64,000 nucleotides of DNA, taken from Alloascoidea africana. Lineage: Eukaryota > Ascomycota > Alloascoideomycetes > Alloascoideales > Alloascoideaceae. Shown here piece by piece: positions 51,441 to 62,312 of this stretch (position 1 is the first letter of the stretch; every line of letters starts with the position of its first letter). The translations under genes were made by a program, and so were the position numbers. Location: positions 62,001 through 126,000 of the forward strand of contig JAKTTT010000013.1 in the NCBI GenBank assembly GCA_030581615.1, read 5' to 3'. Below the pieces are notes generated by a model that was given only the letters and a program-made list of their open reading frames with translations, was not told the origin of the DNA and did not search any database.

Positions 51441-51789
51441 GCGTCTTATCCGCAGTTGAAACAACGACAAAATAGATGTGTAACCTATGTTGATATTTTT
51501 TGTTTTATGCTCTGTTGGTAAATGTTTTAAGATTCAGCCAGTCCTGATATTTGTATCCTTATACGGATAGGTAGAGCTAATCAATAAAAGGGGTTCTAAA
51601 ATTTGGATAACAGAACTAATCCTTAACCCAATGAGGAAGATCGGATTTGTAGGTTTGGACAATCATCGTCATACCGTCTATTTTTAGTAGATTGTAAAGC
51701 CATTATGGAGGTTTTTTTAATTTCTTGGTGTATTTCCTTTCCCTATTTCAAACGTGAGAGAGAGCCACCTTCCACAGCTCTTTATTATT
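51441..51789. other. 3' region of the thiolase gene
   Basis: 349 bp, AT-rich, with a plausible AATAAA-like context (CAATAAAAG at 51581). No gene. Confidence 0.5.
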
Positions 51790-52330
51790 CAGCATTTATT
51801 TACCTGGTCTACCTGCTCATTGACATCCTTTTGATTTAGTAGACTTCGATCATTTCCTACAGTGGTATCCATGTGTTTTAGATATTTCGGTCTTTGCAAG
51901 ATATCCCAAAGCAGATTGTTTTTGTCACTATCCTCATGCAAAAGACTGTGCTTCTTTAGCAATCTGATCAATAGCCTTATGAATTAGCGTTGGAGAATTG
52001 ATCTAATTTGGAAAAATTCGATCTTTATCATGGACATATTGAGATAGAGCTTGGGTGGCGGCTTTGGCGTCAGAGGACCAAGACTTGTTTTTGTGGTCCT
52101 GAATCGCCAACCTTCGATGTTTACCCTTTGTTTTGTGTATACTCATCAGAATGATATCGAAACGCTGAATTAAGTGAAGAACAGGCATATCATCGGCTCG
52201 TCAATTCTCAATGGACTTGGCAACGTAAGGGTGCAGAGTGCTGGAGGATTATGTAGCACTTGATGGGTTCGTTTTTGCTCACAGAAATCCGATGTGCTCT
52301 TACAATGCTGCTTCGCTACTAACCACGCTC
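51790..52330 (-). pseudogene. decayed Fot1/pogo transposase relic (copy C, C-terminal part)
   Basis: Minus-strand text resembles the C-terminal third of a pogo transposase. The key piece is ALSQYVHDKDRIFPN, then INSPTLIHKAIDQIAKEAQS (about 52.05-51.95 kb). It aligns with ASQSVYTKDRISRH and SSPTLIYEAVDKIANGTQS of the clean element at 4.47-4.57 kb. Downstream, LLNQKDVNEQVDQV (about 51.83-51.79 kb) corresponds to LTAQKEVYKQV. Upstream pieces (YVAKSIEN, PVLHLIQRFD) are weaker. Several stops and frame changes interrupt it. I found no terminal repeats. Orientation is opposite to the thiolase gene. Confidence 0.65.
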
Positions 52331-53110
52331 ACAATGTCAGTAAAAACCGACCACTTATATCGACTACAAAATACTACGTGTTACAATGTAGTTTCTGGCT
52401 GGTCTCGAACTGTTACCTTCGTTGGTCTTTAAGCGCTCGTACCACACTTGAAAAAGGAGAAGCAAAATCAAGGCAACATAGTATACCAAACTAATCAGGT
52501 ACTCTACAATTCTGATTCTCCTTACTAGCATTTTGAACACCTTTTGAAGTACTGTTTATTAACAAAGTAAATCTTAATTTAAAAAACTAAAGCCAATCGC
52601 AAAGCATACCAGCTCCCGCTCTTTCTTCTATTTGTGCTTTCGATAGTTCCATTGCGTGTCCTTATTGGTGTTACATGTATCCTCCAAAAACATTCACTGA
52701 TTTTCATGTGGTTGTAACTTTTGTTCGTTAGTTATTGCTTTTCCAAGATTTCCCGCAAGATTTGGAATCTTTTTTCTTTTACATTGTCATTCCCTGGTGG
52801 AAAGTAGTACAAAAAGTTTGTGTTGTACATGATTGTGATAATTGTTGCAAAGATTAAGGGGCCCTCCTTATCACAATGTCGGTCCTCTATTTCTTAATGT
52901 ACATATCCATTTGCTCTGGTAGTTTTGCAACAATGTGCCGAATTATTTCCTATTCGTAAAAATGAACCAAGCCGTTCGTCATCATCAGAAAAGCTTGCTT
53001 CATTGTGAAACTCCGCTTTATGGTGGAGCAATAATTGTTGAACCTGGTTCTCTTCCCTCCTCATTATTCTCTGCAAGAGCTCTGACATGTACTCTGTCAA
53101 AACGTTCGGG
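52331..53110. other. unassigned decayed sequence
   Basis: About 780 bp between two pogo relics. No intact gene. It may hold more transposon remains (the missing DDE half of copy C), but I could not recognise any securely. Confidence 0.4.
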
Positions 53111-53452
53111 GCAGATTCTAGCAGCTCTCTCTCTCGTGCTTGAGAATGAGACGGCCAACAAAGAGTGATTGACCCCGACAATCGCCGTGGTTTTTTCCCA
53201 ATCGTTCAGGTCTTTCCAATCCTGGTCTAACAAGCTTCTTACTATTTGCCGAAAAAACCCTCAACAGACCTTAAAATCAAGCGTCTACGTTCGTGATATT
53301 AGAGCCGAAACGGGCTCCTTCGGAATGAGAGCTTCCTTCGTAATTGTTATCAGAGAATATTGTGCTAATTTTGTAAGATTCAGAGAAGTGTTACGAATCG
53401 AAAAGCAGTTCAAGTTAATACAACAGAAACTGAGTTTCAGGTATATCCGTAT
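53110..53452 (+). pseudogene. decayed pogo transposase relic (left palindrome arm)
   Basis: Plus-strand text GFFPNRSGLSNPGLTSFLLF (about 53.19-53.25 kb) aligns with GFPPRLSGVEDMANPLLAE of the family, and ASTFVILEPKRAP with the WATHFVKRQPEL block. The segment then runs to the palindrome centre. It is about 70% identical, by eye, to the reverse complement of 53460-53718. Heavily interrupted; no catalytic domain seen. Confidence 0.5.
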
Positions 53453-53718
53453 CCGAAACCCTATGGAGTCCATATATCGAAACCTCAGCTTGTACTCTAT
53501 TAACTTGAAAAGTGCCAATAGTCCGATTTCTCTAAATCTTCCAAGATTAGTTCACTATTCTCTCATAACGACCACCAAGAATATTCTCAGACTCAGATTG
53601 AAGGATACAGCTTTGGCTCGAGCAGGTCGGAAAATGTATCAAGGATATAACACTTGTGGGAGAAACATTTTGGATCAGGATTGGAATAAATTGAACGATT
53701 GAAAAAAACCCACGGAGA
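53183..53718. repeat. imperfect 0.53-kb palindrome
   Basis: Left arm 53183-53450 and right arm 53460-53718 are diverged inverted copies, roughly 70% identical by eye with small gaps. For example CGTGGTTTTTTCCCAATCGT on the left pairs with CGTGGGTTTTTTTCAATCGT read on the minus strand of the right. The centre lies near 53455. Both arms carry pogo-transposase remains reading towards the centre. Confidence 0.7.
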
Positions 53719-53932
53719 ACGAATCAGAGAGATCTAGAATGAATCCAACTAATTCCATTTCTTCTACTAAAGTTGGCTGGAGTATCGGCTTGAGCGTGTC
53801 CTTCATCCATTTTGCTTCTTAATGTAGTTTGATTGATAGAGTGGATCTCAAAAGTCTTTTAAACGCCGAGCTTGGGGACTTCGGATGCTCCCATGAGTGA
53901 ATAATACGTCCAGGTTCGTATGCAATACTCTT
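53455..53932 (-). pseudogene. decayed pogo transposase relic (right palindrome arm plus HTH)
   Basis: On the minus strand from about 53.9 kb: PKLGV, then KTFEIHSINQTTLRSKMDEG and ADTPANFSRR. This matches the psq/CENP-B helix-turn-helix and linker of the family (PKLSIRKAAQIYHVPYSTLY, ADIPAN). It continues as FILDLSDSFSVGFFQSFNLF into the palindrome arm. Its plus-strand DNA at 53818-53870 is roughly 70% identical to copy A at 2001-2052. It abuts the broken end of the coatomer alpha pseudogene, so insertion there probably truncated that gene or its relic. Confidence 0.6.
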
Positions 53933-53934
53933 AG

Positions 53935-55260
53935 TTGGAGTTGTGGGTTTCAACTTTCATGGTTGGATCCTTCAAACCTTTAAGATCGATAGGTTGCATG
54001 GCCTTGTGGAAAAACGCAAATCGATTTGAGACAACAAAAAAAGCAAAAGTACCTTGCTCTTCCATCAGGCCTGTGGATGATTCTAAAGCGCCAGTAGCAT
54101 TCTGTGATAATGGAACAGGCCCATAAATGGTTCCATCGTTTTCTAGTGTTATCACCAGAATAGGTCATCCAGTGGGATTGTAATAGAATTCTAATAGAAG
54201 GCAATTCTTTTCCAATGCCTTTCAAAGAAGAGGCAAGCTTTCTTCGTCCTTGTCGAAGTCAAAATCTTGACCTGTTTCTTCTTGTCAGCGTAGTAGAGAG
54301 CATTCTGGAAAAGCCAGCAGGTCTCTCTCTTTGTCAAGGCTTGAACACAACCATCATGGCAAACTCCAAATGAATCAATCCAAGGGCGAGGTAGAATTAA
54401 CCAAAAACGTTCAGTTATTGAATTTGACAGTAGTTTAGAGAGTTTTTTTCACATCACATACTTTAATAGCCTTGGCCTATCTGATAGAAAGAATGAGATC
54501 CAGCGGATGTGTAATGTGGGGAACGATAGAGCTCCCATATTACAGGATGGAATAAACTGCATGTAACGTAGTTGGCATGAGTACCAAAAGGATCTGACTC
54601 CAGGCCGTTTTAATCTGTCATTTTCCACATCTTTACTATATTGTCATCACCTTCAGAAGCAACAAGTGCTAACCGTGGGTAGAAAATGCCCAATTTACAC
54701 TTAAGCAGTAGCCCTCCAACACATTATACCAAAGCTTCCGCCTTAAGGGACAGCATTCGCTCTATCCTTCTGGTTCTCAAATATTCCAACACTCCCAGCT
54801 ACTGAATAGTTTTTTCGTAGGCCAGATATGCCCCACGTTCTAACCGTTTGGTCAAAAGAAGCCGATACAATGAGATCTTCGGTTGGGTGGAATTAAGCGC
54901 TCATCACAAAGCGATCATGCCTAGAATCTCACCTGTTTTGGGTTCCGATAGTTTACAGTAACTTCCCGTCCATTGTGCCAATTCCATACACATATTGTAT
55001 TATCATCCGAAACAGAAATGATCCAAGGCAGTCCTACGTGGAAAAACATAGTTTGAACGTAGCGCCGATGGCCTTCCAAAATGAAAGTGCTTGTTCTTGA
55101 CCAAACTTTGATGGTACAATCATCATATATTAAAACCAAATAATGGTCATCTAGTATCTTCAAAGAAGGTATAGTGCGTTTTGCAACGATATCCCCATAA
55201 TTGAATAGTAGAGGGATACTAAAATCCAGGGTCTCCCATTACAAAGTTAGCTTTGATCAT
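53935..55260 (-). pseudogene. degenerate coatomer alpha subunit (alpha-COP) fragment
   Basis: Minus-strand text in several frames matches alpha-COP in order. The start is MIKANF...RPWILVSLYYS (55260 to about 55.2 kb). WD40 repeats follow: DDCTIKVW; GHRRYVQTMFFHVGLPWIIS and [35 protein letters not shown] and [29 protein letters not shown]. Then FQNALYYADKKKQVK lies near 54.3 kb and SNRFAFFHKAMQPIDLKGL near 54.0 kb. This covers roughly the first 480 of about 1,200 residues; the rest is absent. Numerous stops and frameshifts separate the pieces, so it cannot make a working coat protein. Alpha-COP is essential for COPI vesicles, so an intact gene must exist elsewhere. This looks like the remains of an old duplicate. 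Confidence 0.85.
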
Positions 55261-55870
55261 AACCCAAAAAAGTGTTTTATTTGGACAAATCTCGGATCAC
55301 AATAACTAGCATCACCACCTTTGTTTTCCCAGGATTTTGAGAAGCTTTTTGCTGATGCTTCTTTGATTAATCCCAAAACTTCAAAAAGAGTGCTTTACGA
55401 AGATGGGCTTTAGGGTTCTAGAGTTTCCCACCTTAGCTTATCATCATATTTCAGAAACGCCCGGACCACATTATACGCAATGTGTGCATATCAGAGCACA
55501 ACAACGCTCTCCAAATAGAGTAACCTCCAACTTTGATAAGGTAAAGGGCTGGTGATGTGCTTGATTTTCAGCTCTTGTTCGCGGTTGCATCTTGCTTAAG
55601 GCACAAACACGATGGCATCTTTTGATACTTATTTCTACAGTTGCGCATAGTTGGCATCGACGATGAGGACTAAGAAAGAGGGCATTGGAGAATGTTCCGG
55701 TAAAACAAATCATGATTTTGTTATTAGCTTTCAGATTTGTTTGGCCCAAAATCATCAACAGAGCTATAGTACTAAGAGACAAAAATAAATTCCAAAAAAA
55801 ATAAATAAAAAGAATAACATGCAATCATAAAACAAAGAATAGAATTGCCAACAGCACAGGCGGATCCCCT
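55261..55870. other. intergenic region
   Basis: 610 bp between the start of the coatomer relic and the 3' end of the UNC93-like gene. No gene seen; the former promoter of the relic would lie here. Confidence 0.5.
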
Positions 55871-57358
55871 TTACGCATCAGCAGATCTCTTCTCTGTTAG
55901 ATCACTCATGCTAGCATCACTAAACTTGAGATCTTCTTCAACATCTGTGTGTTCAATAACCTTATAAAAAATACATGGGATGGCAATGATCAAAGAAGCA
56001 ACGAGCAGGACCCAGGTCGAGATGAAAATGTTCATGTATGGTGCTTTTCTATCGTCAATACGCCAAATAACAGCAGCACCAGCAGATTGAATTCCTTTGT
56101 AAAAGCCAGCCAAAAGTGCAGCTTTTCTGGCAGAATTGGTCAAGGCGCCCATGACCCAATAGGCGTAGGTCTGATACATGGCATCGTAAATTCCGTAAAA
56201 GATGTAGAGGAACATAGGTCCAATATATCCCTTGTCCTTAAAGTCGTACATCACACCGGGATCATCTCTTGTGTATGGGATCTGAAATTTGAGACCCCCA
56301 CCCCAGATTGCAAGGGTAATCACCATTATGAAACCCCAGCCAATTCTAGCCCTTGTCTTTCTGTTGAAGCGGCTCCAGTCCATCAAGTAGCCCATGATGC
56401 CAGCGCCAAACATTTGAAAGAACCAGTAGAGAAGCGAGTTCAAAGATCTGGTTCTAATGTTAAATTTTGCGCCATTCACGACGTTAAAATGGTAAGTGTA
56501 GAACCAGTTCGAAGACCAAAACATAGGGAACAGGAAGGCGATCCAGGGTGAGGTTATTAGAAGTTGGTACAATGCCTTCAGCTCAGAAGACCAAGAAGGG
56601 TTTTTCTGAGTGACAACACGGGTCCCTTCAGCAGTCCAAACGTGTTTAACAGGTAGCAAAAAGCATGCGATCAACGCGCCCACAATCATAAGAGCAAGGA
56701 AAGCAGCATATGTACCATCTCCCACACTCATAGCGGTGTCCGAGTGCATGTTTTCGGCCAGGGGAACAATAGCGCCAATTACTGCGCCAAGGTTGAATAT
56801 AATCCAGAAAATCATAACGGCTCTTCCCTTTGTATCCTCGCTTGGGTAGGACATGATGATGGTTCCTTGAGCGGACCACAGACATGCCGCACAGACACCC
56901 AAAAAGGCACCAGCAAAGATGACAAAGCCAGAGTTTTTCGTATGGTTGTAGCACAAGAGAGAAGCAGAGTAGAGAGCGTATCCAATGCCCCCAAAAAGAC
57001 AGAACCTGATTCCGGCCTTGTTACAGATGGTACCAGAGAAAAATCCGAAAACAGCAAAAGTACTGTAAAGGGCGACGTTTGCATTGTCAGTAACATGCCC
57101 GTCGACCTGTCCTCCTCCTCCAAGACCATTCAAAGCGTTGAACATTCCCGGGCAGAAAAAGCAAACAAATGATACCATGATGATCTGGACCGTAGCGTGA
57201 GAGTATGGCATAAGCTCATGGCCAAAGACCTTCAGGCCCTTGTCGTACCATTGTTTGTTGTATGATGGAGAGTGAAAGTTGGGTTCTTCTTGGGCACTTT
57301 TTGCGGCGATAGATGCATGAGCAGATTTTTCCTCGGTGGTTGAGTTGTTATCAGACAT
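55871..57358 (-). CDS. UNC93-like major facilitator membrane protein
   Basis: 495 residues, ATG at 57358. A polar N-terminus is followed by about 11-12 membrane helices. Characteristic text is ATVQIIMVSFVCFFCPGMFN followed by ALNGLGGGG (the first helix of fungal UNC93-like proteins), then YSTFAVFGFFSGTICNKAGI, GYALYSASLLCYNHTKNSGF and GVCAACLWSAQGTIIMSYPS. RAVMIFWIIFNLGAVIGAIV and a late YGIYDAMYQTYAYWVMGALT follow. These proteins are in the DUF895/UNC93 branch of the MFS; substrates of the fungal members are unknown. The tail is acidic and cytosolic. Intact. The upstream 250 bp are CT-rich on the coding strand. Confidence 0.87.
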   Translation of the reverse strand: MSDNNSTTEEKSAHASIAAKSAQEEPNFHSPSYNKQWYDKGLKVFGHELMPYSHATVQIIMVSFVCFFCPGMFNALNGLGGGGQVDGHVTDNANVALYSTFAVFGFFSGTICNKAGIRFCLFGGIGYALYSASLLCYNHTKNSGFVIFAGAFLGVCAACLWSAQGTIIMSYPSEDTKGRAVMIFWIIFNLGAVIGAIVPLAENMHSDTAMSVGDGTYAAFLALMIVGALIACFLLPVKHVWTAEGTRVVTQKNPSWSSELKALYQLLITSPWIAFLFPMFWSSNWFYTYHFNVVNGAKFNIRTRSLNSLLYWFFQMFGAGIMGYLMDWSRFNRKTRARIGWGFIMVITLAIWGGGLKFQIPYTRDDPGVMYDFKDKGYIGPMFLYIFYGIYDAMYQTYAYWVMGALTNSARKAALLAGFYKGIQSAGAAVIWRIDDRKAPYMNIFISTWVLLVASLIIAIPCIFYKVIEHTDVEEDLKFSDASMSDLTEKRSADA

Positions 57359-59622
57359 GGCGAAGGTTTAGTTTAGCGAGTATATTAGACGGCCATAGAC
57401 TATGCAGGTGTGTATTAATAAAGCCTGTGTTATTGTAGGGAAGAAGAGGTGCACTAAATAGCTTCTCTTACCAGAAATGATGAAAGGATAGAAAGAGGAA
57501 GGCGAGGGAAATGGAAAAGAAGGGGTCTTAATATACGGCCAGAATGATAAGAGCGAGTCTCCACATAAACCGAAAGTGAAACCATGCATTCTCTGCTCCC
57601 GCCCGGATCTTCTCTACAGCCGTACGCAGGTGGAAAAATAGGGTTGCATGGATAAAATTGGATGAAACCCCCTCACACGATCCATCCAACTTCTCTATCT
57701 CTCTATCTATCGATCTGGCTATCTTCGCTAGCGCTGCTGTTTCTCTTTTAATATTTATCAGTGTTCACGGTGCCTATCTCCCAAGGAGTGCTTCTGCCGG
57801 CTTTGGCACATAGTTGTAATTGGATGTCTGTTGGGCCACCCCCTGTAGGTAATGTAGATAACGCCCAGAAACGGAGGCAATCTGTGCCGTATGCCATGTA
57901 CTACCACTCAAATTTGGAAAAATTGATCCGGGTCACTCAACCAACAGGGGCAAGAGTCTTCCTTCTGACAGATGCCCTGCCACCTCGATAAAAGTGCAAA
58001 TCTAGTGTCTGACACGGATATTCTTGCTACGCTACTGTACACATGCCTAAGACCAGTGAGGCAGTATCAATTAGAGACGGTTCCAAACATTCCAAATTTT
58101 GAAGCAACTCGGAAGAACTAGGTCAGGCTTTTGACGTGGTAGTCTCCCCATAATTTTTTTTTTAGTGCTATCCCTGACCTGACTGTTGATGTTTGCAGTT
58201 TGGGATGGGAAGTTGGGGGCAGGAATGATTTGCTGTAGGAATATTTGAAGCTTCCGTCTGGCGATCATGCTAGGATGTGTATCCAAGAACAATCGAGAGA
58301 TGCTGTAGCATCCCAGTAAATCTAATAGGAGAAGTCTCAAATGAACACCTACTCAGTCATCGTTGCCCAAGATAGGTTTTTTTTAGAACCCCACATCGCA
58401 CAAGTTTTTCAAAAGGGTCTTCGTGGTATGCTACTGGACACAATTGTGTTTCATTTCTCTGTTTATGTCCAAGACATACTTCGTGACCCTAGGCAGTTCT
58501 AATCAGAGAGAGTCAAAGCTAAAAAAAAAAAAAAAAAAATTTCAGGGACCATAGACACCAAACCTGTCTTGATGTTCATTGACTCTAACTTATTTGTCCA
58601 TCTTTTTACACAATAGACAAAGTCATATCACCATTATTTGCCTGAGCATTGCTGGGAGTTAATTTTCAGTAAGGTTCCAGATTACATTGCTCTTGTCAAT
58701 GCAACCTTGGTTCACTGTCAACAATACTCTCCAAATGTACCCCGCTGTTTTAGCCCCGATTCCATTGTGGGGAACCAGAAATGCAAGCTCTTCTTATTTG
58801 ACAGTTGATAAAAATGGAGGAGACCATTTTGCAAGTATCCATCCTGTTGCTTGTTGTATCTCGTTTTGTGCCACACGATGAAACTTGGGGGAATTCAAAA
58901 TAGATTGGTAAGCATGTTTAATATAATGGAGTACAGGCGCCAGCATACAAAACGATACTAGATTGGCACCATCTTGGAACCCTAGAGTCGTTGATGCTTG
59001 ATGAATGGTCAATAAAGGATATGCTCGAAATTAAAAGTCAATGGTGGGTCAAGCGAATTGTCTTGGGTATACTGCATTAACAAAAGTAATTCCAGGTTAT
59101 AAACAGACGGAATAATATTAAGAGTGGAAGAAACTTGGTCATTTTGTAGAAACCCAACCGCTGTCCCCAGGCTAATACCTATATTAAGACTATCCATACT
59201 CGCAAGACATAGTCATTACTTTCAGAACTGCTATTTTTCTCCAGTCATTTCACATCTCCTTAATAAACAGGGGCGCGACGCTTAGCTTGCCTGATATATT
59301 TACCAACCCGCTTCAACATTCAAGCGAAGTATTCTATTAAGTCCCACGGCTGTTACAAAAATAGGTCATGGAAATCTCAAAGCACGCTGAAAGACTGAAT
59401 TAAAAATTAGCTACCTTGAGTAGGATATATACATATCAAGAAAGACATAGTTCGAAAAATTAGTTGCAAAGAGGGCCAAGAGCAAGACATGGGGAAAAAG
59501 AGAGAAAACCAACTAAACAAAAATGGATTGAACACCAAGCTCTGACCCCCCAATCTGTAATCAAAATAACAAAAACACCATGTTGGTAGAAGCACCTTCG
59601 TAGACAAAGTCGTTTTGGTAGT
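57359..59622. other. gene-poor region
   Basis: 2.26 kb with no intact gene on either strand. The first few hundred bases are the UNC93-like promoter. A 19-A run lies at 58521-58539. Minus-strand frames at 58.8-59.2 kb (for example ILNSPKFHRVAQNEIQQATG, ISLGTAVGFLQNDQVSSTLN) look more ordered than random and could be remains of a gene, but I recognise none. Confidence 0.45.
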
Positions 59623-60258
59623 TTACAATGTCAAGAGAAGAGAACCAGCAACAAGGGCAGCTGGATACCACCACTGGGCAGAACCAGATAGCAGGGCAGC
59701 GCTAGAGTCGCTGTCTGTGGAGTTGGCGCTGCCGGAGCCAGTGGCAGATTCAGATTCTTCAGCTGTTGCAGAAGAATCCTCAGATTCACCTTTTGAGGCA
59801 GAAGCAGATCTAGAGGCTCTGGTGACTGTTTTGCTGTCAGAATCCTCTTCGGAGGCAGAATCTGAACCAGAAGCAGTGGCAGATGCGGTTGTGGAGGCAG
59901 ATGCGGTTGCAGACTTGGCATCAGAACCGGAAGCCTTCTCTTCACCAGATTCTGAGGCAGCGGCAGTTTTGGAAGCTGATCCAGATTCCGGTTCAGATTC
60001 CGGTTCGGACTCAGAGGTAGCTGCTGTAATAGGAGTTGTCTGAACAGATGGGTGAGAAACTGGGGAAAGGGAATACTGCTGGCTAATTGAAGCCAAGTAG
60101 GCAGATTCAGCGGCCAAGTTGGCAAGGTTTGACTGAGAAATGGCTGTCTGCTGGGATAGTACAGCACCCTCTGTGTATGTGATATAGGCAGCGGTCTCAG
60201 CAGCTAAAGCTGGGGTAACAGCAGTGGCGAACAGGACGGCGACGGTGGATGATTTCAT
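59623..60258 (-). CDS. GPI-anchored cell-wall type protein
   Basis: 211 residues. N-terminal signal peptide MKSSTVAVLFATAVTPALAA. The short N-terminal part (ETAAYITYTEGAVLSQQTAI, then SNLANLAAESAYLASISQQY) is helical. The remaining about 130 residues are Ser/Ala/Glu/Asp-rich and suited to O-mannosylation. The C-terminus fits a GPI attachment signal: small residues (SSAALLSGS) before the hydrophobic tail WWYPAALVAGSLLLTL. Likely a wall or plasma-membrane protein. No enzyme domain. Intact, with a 38-bp A/T-rich leader before the ATG. Confidence 0.82.
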   Translation of the reverse strand: MKSSTVAVLFATAVTPALAAETAAYITYTEGAVLSQQTAISQSNLANLAAESAYLASISQQYSLSPVSHPSVQTTPITAATSESEPESEPESGSASKTAAASESGEEKASGSDAKSATASASTTASATASGSDSASEEDSDSKTVTRASRSASASKGESEDSSATAEESESATGSGSANSTDSDSSAALLSGSAQWWYPAALVAGSLLLTL

Positions 60259-62312
60259 TTTTTTATTTTTATTGATCTTCTAATTGGGTTGATTTTTCAG
60301 CGAAAGTTTCCAACGTGAGATTTAGTTGAACGAGAGCCAGATGACTTTTTGTGTCTATGGAAGTAGGAAAGAAGCGAAAGGCTTATTTTATAATGGGAAT
60401 CGCCGTTTTCTAAAAATACAAACATTGGGCCAAAGGAGATCGAGGCAGTAAGATTTTCGCTCTTATTATAAGTCAAAAAGCTTTTCTTTTTCGTTGATAC
60501 TTTGTTGCTTCGTGTTGAGACAGGCAAGGCGATGTCGGGATCTGTTGCTAATGGGGCTTGTAGGGGGTAGGTTAAAAAGAAAAAAGAAAAAACTCTGTCT
60601 TAATGTAGCAAACGGAAATTTATATCTATTGTTTGCTAATTTATTATATTTATATGACAAAATTGCGACGGAATACCCATTGAAAACATGGCTCGGTTCA
60701 TACTCCTCCAAATCTTTTATACCGGTGTCGAGTGCGACAAAAACCAGTTTTCCCAACTGGCTTAGGACCAGGTCCATTAGCAGAGGGCTTAGCCATGGGA
60801 AATAGGCAACGATATCTGCATTAAAGGAGATTTGCAAAGCCACTTTAGCTATTTGCTGATTACACCGGGCTCATCCATCCCTCCACTAAATCTAGATCAT
60901 ACCACGCAACACTTTACAGCGCCAAAAGAAAAGAAAAAAGAAAAGGGGAAAGAAGGAGTAAAGCGCAGAACTCTTAAATTTGGATACCGGCTTGATCTGT
61001 ATTTAGAAAGCTTACAAGTTGTAGGAGTCTTTGCTCAAAACCTGGTTAAAGGAAGGCCAAGGGCAGATCAACGTCCATCCGGCGCTTGAGACGGCAAGCC
61101 ATCCTTACGCATAAAACTGGACACAGATCAGCATTCAAAAGTTTAGGAGTTGGCACACCACCAAAGCTGGATGGTGTCTTCAAGAGAGGTGCGCATTACT
61201 TCAAACAACAAAAAGAGGGAACAAAGTACGATAATTATATGCATTTTCACTGTAAGCTATGCTTAGCCGTCTGAAAAATAAGGAAAAACTCCGTCTCAAA
61301 CCTTTACTGTTACAACGAAAGTTGGTTCTACAAGCTACATTCCTGCTAGTAACGCTCCATCAAGGCATACAATTAATGACAATTCCTGACCCGAATATCA
61401 AGCAAATCTCAAAGGGTAGAGCGCTCAAGAACGGAGTGTAATGGGCCTTAACACACGTGCTCTCACTCACAATCGCGCCTCTATGAGCCACGATACAGAT
61501 ACAAATTCAGCCCACTTAATCACAGCAGTCGTTCGCTCTAAACGCATTTGAAGGGTTGGGTAAAAGGGAAAAACTGACATGTAGTGTTCGGCTTGAGGAC
61601 AGTTTGCATTGGTGGTATTATATGCACACAAACAATTGGTTTGGCTTCAATTCCAGCTGGGCCCAACCAGACGTGTATCCGTCGCCTTATCTTACTACGG
61701 TGTAGATGTTCAACAGAACGGAAGAAAAAAAGGTTTGAGATTTATGGTTTTGGTTTGGGTGTCCGCATAGCCCAAAGAAAGAGCACGCTGACTCTCTTTC
61801 GCCTCCAAAAGCTGAGCGCGTGAGTGAGTCGCGCGTGGTAAATCAGGCCCCAATAATATTTTTTTTTTGGACTCGCACAGTGTAGACGTAGGACGGAAAG
61901 AAATGAAATTTACAGCGAAGAATTATTTAGAGATAAGGCCAACGCTAGTGATAACGGCATGTGGGTCTTTCACTATAGCTTCATTTTAGTGTGCTATGTT
62001 CGTTGTACTATACCCGTTTTCTTAATGGATGAGGATCGGAAAGGGGTCAGCCTTCTAAGGAAATCCCAACCAAGATTAAGTAGAACAAGATTCATTAACA
62101 ATCGTATTGTAAAAAGAGTAGAATTCAAAATATGAAGAAAAGAACACTGCTTACCCAAGGAAAAGATTTGAAAAAAAAAATTCAAGAAATTAGAGATAAC
62201 AGCAATTACAATGATCAACACCTTTCACTTCACTCCGCTATTGCCATTCTCACAGTAAGAATGAAAGAAAAAAAAAGTCTAGCTAAACAGTAAAGCCGAC
62301 ATCAGGGCGTTA
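60259..62312. other. long intergenic region
   Basis: 2.05 kb. The part next to 60258 is the promoter of the GPI-protein gene. From 60.8 to 62.3 kb there are only short overlapping open frames of no recognisable family. A CACGTG occurs at 61454-61459. I see no tRNA or snRNA signature. Confidence 0.5.

Noticed and set aside
53169-53702. 177-codon open frame across the palindrome
   Set aside because: It arises from two inverted transposon relics lacking stops in one frame; composition and lack of homology in that frame argue against a gene.
58521-58539. 19-A run as a possible retroposon tail
   Set aside because: No recognisable retroposon body or target duplication next to it; simple homopolymer is enough.
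59615-60043. Long plus-strand open frame opposite the GPI protein
   Set aside because: It mirrors the Ser/Ala/Glu repeats of the minus-strand gene; the minus frame has a signal peptide and GPI signal, the plus frame has neither.
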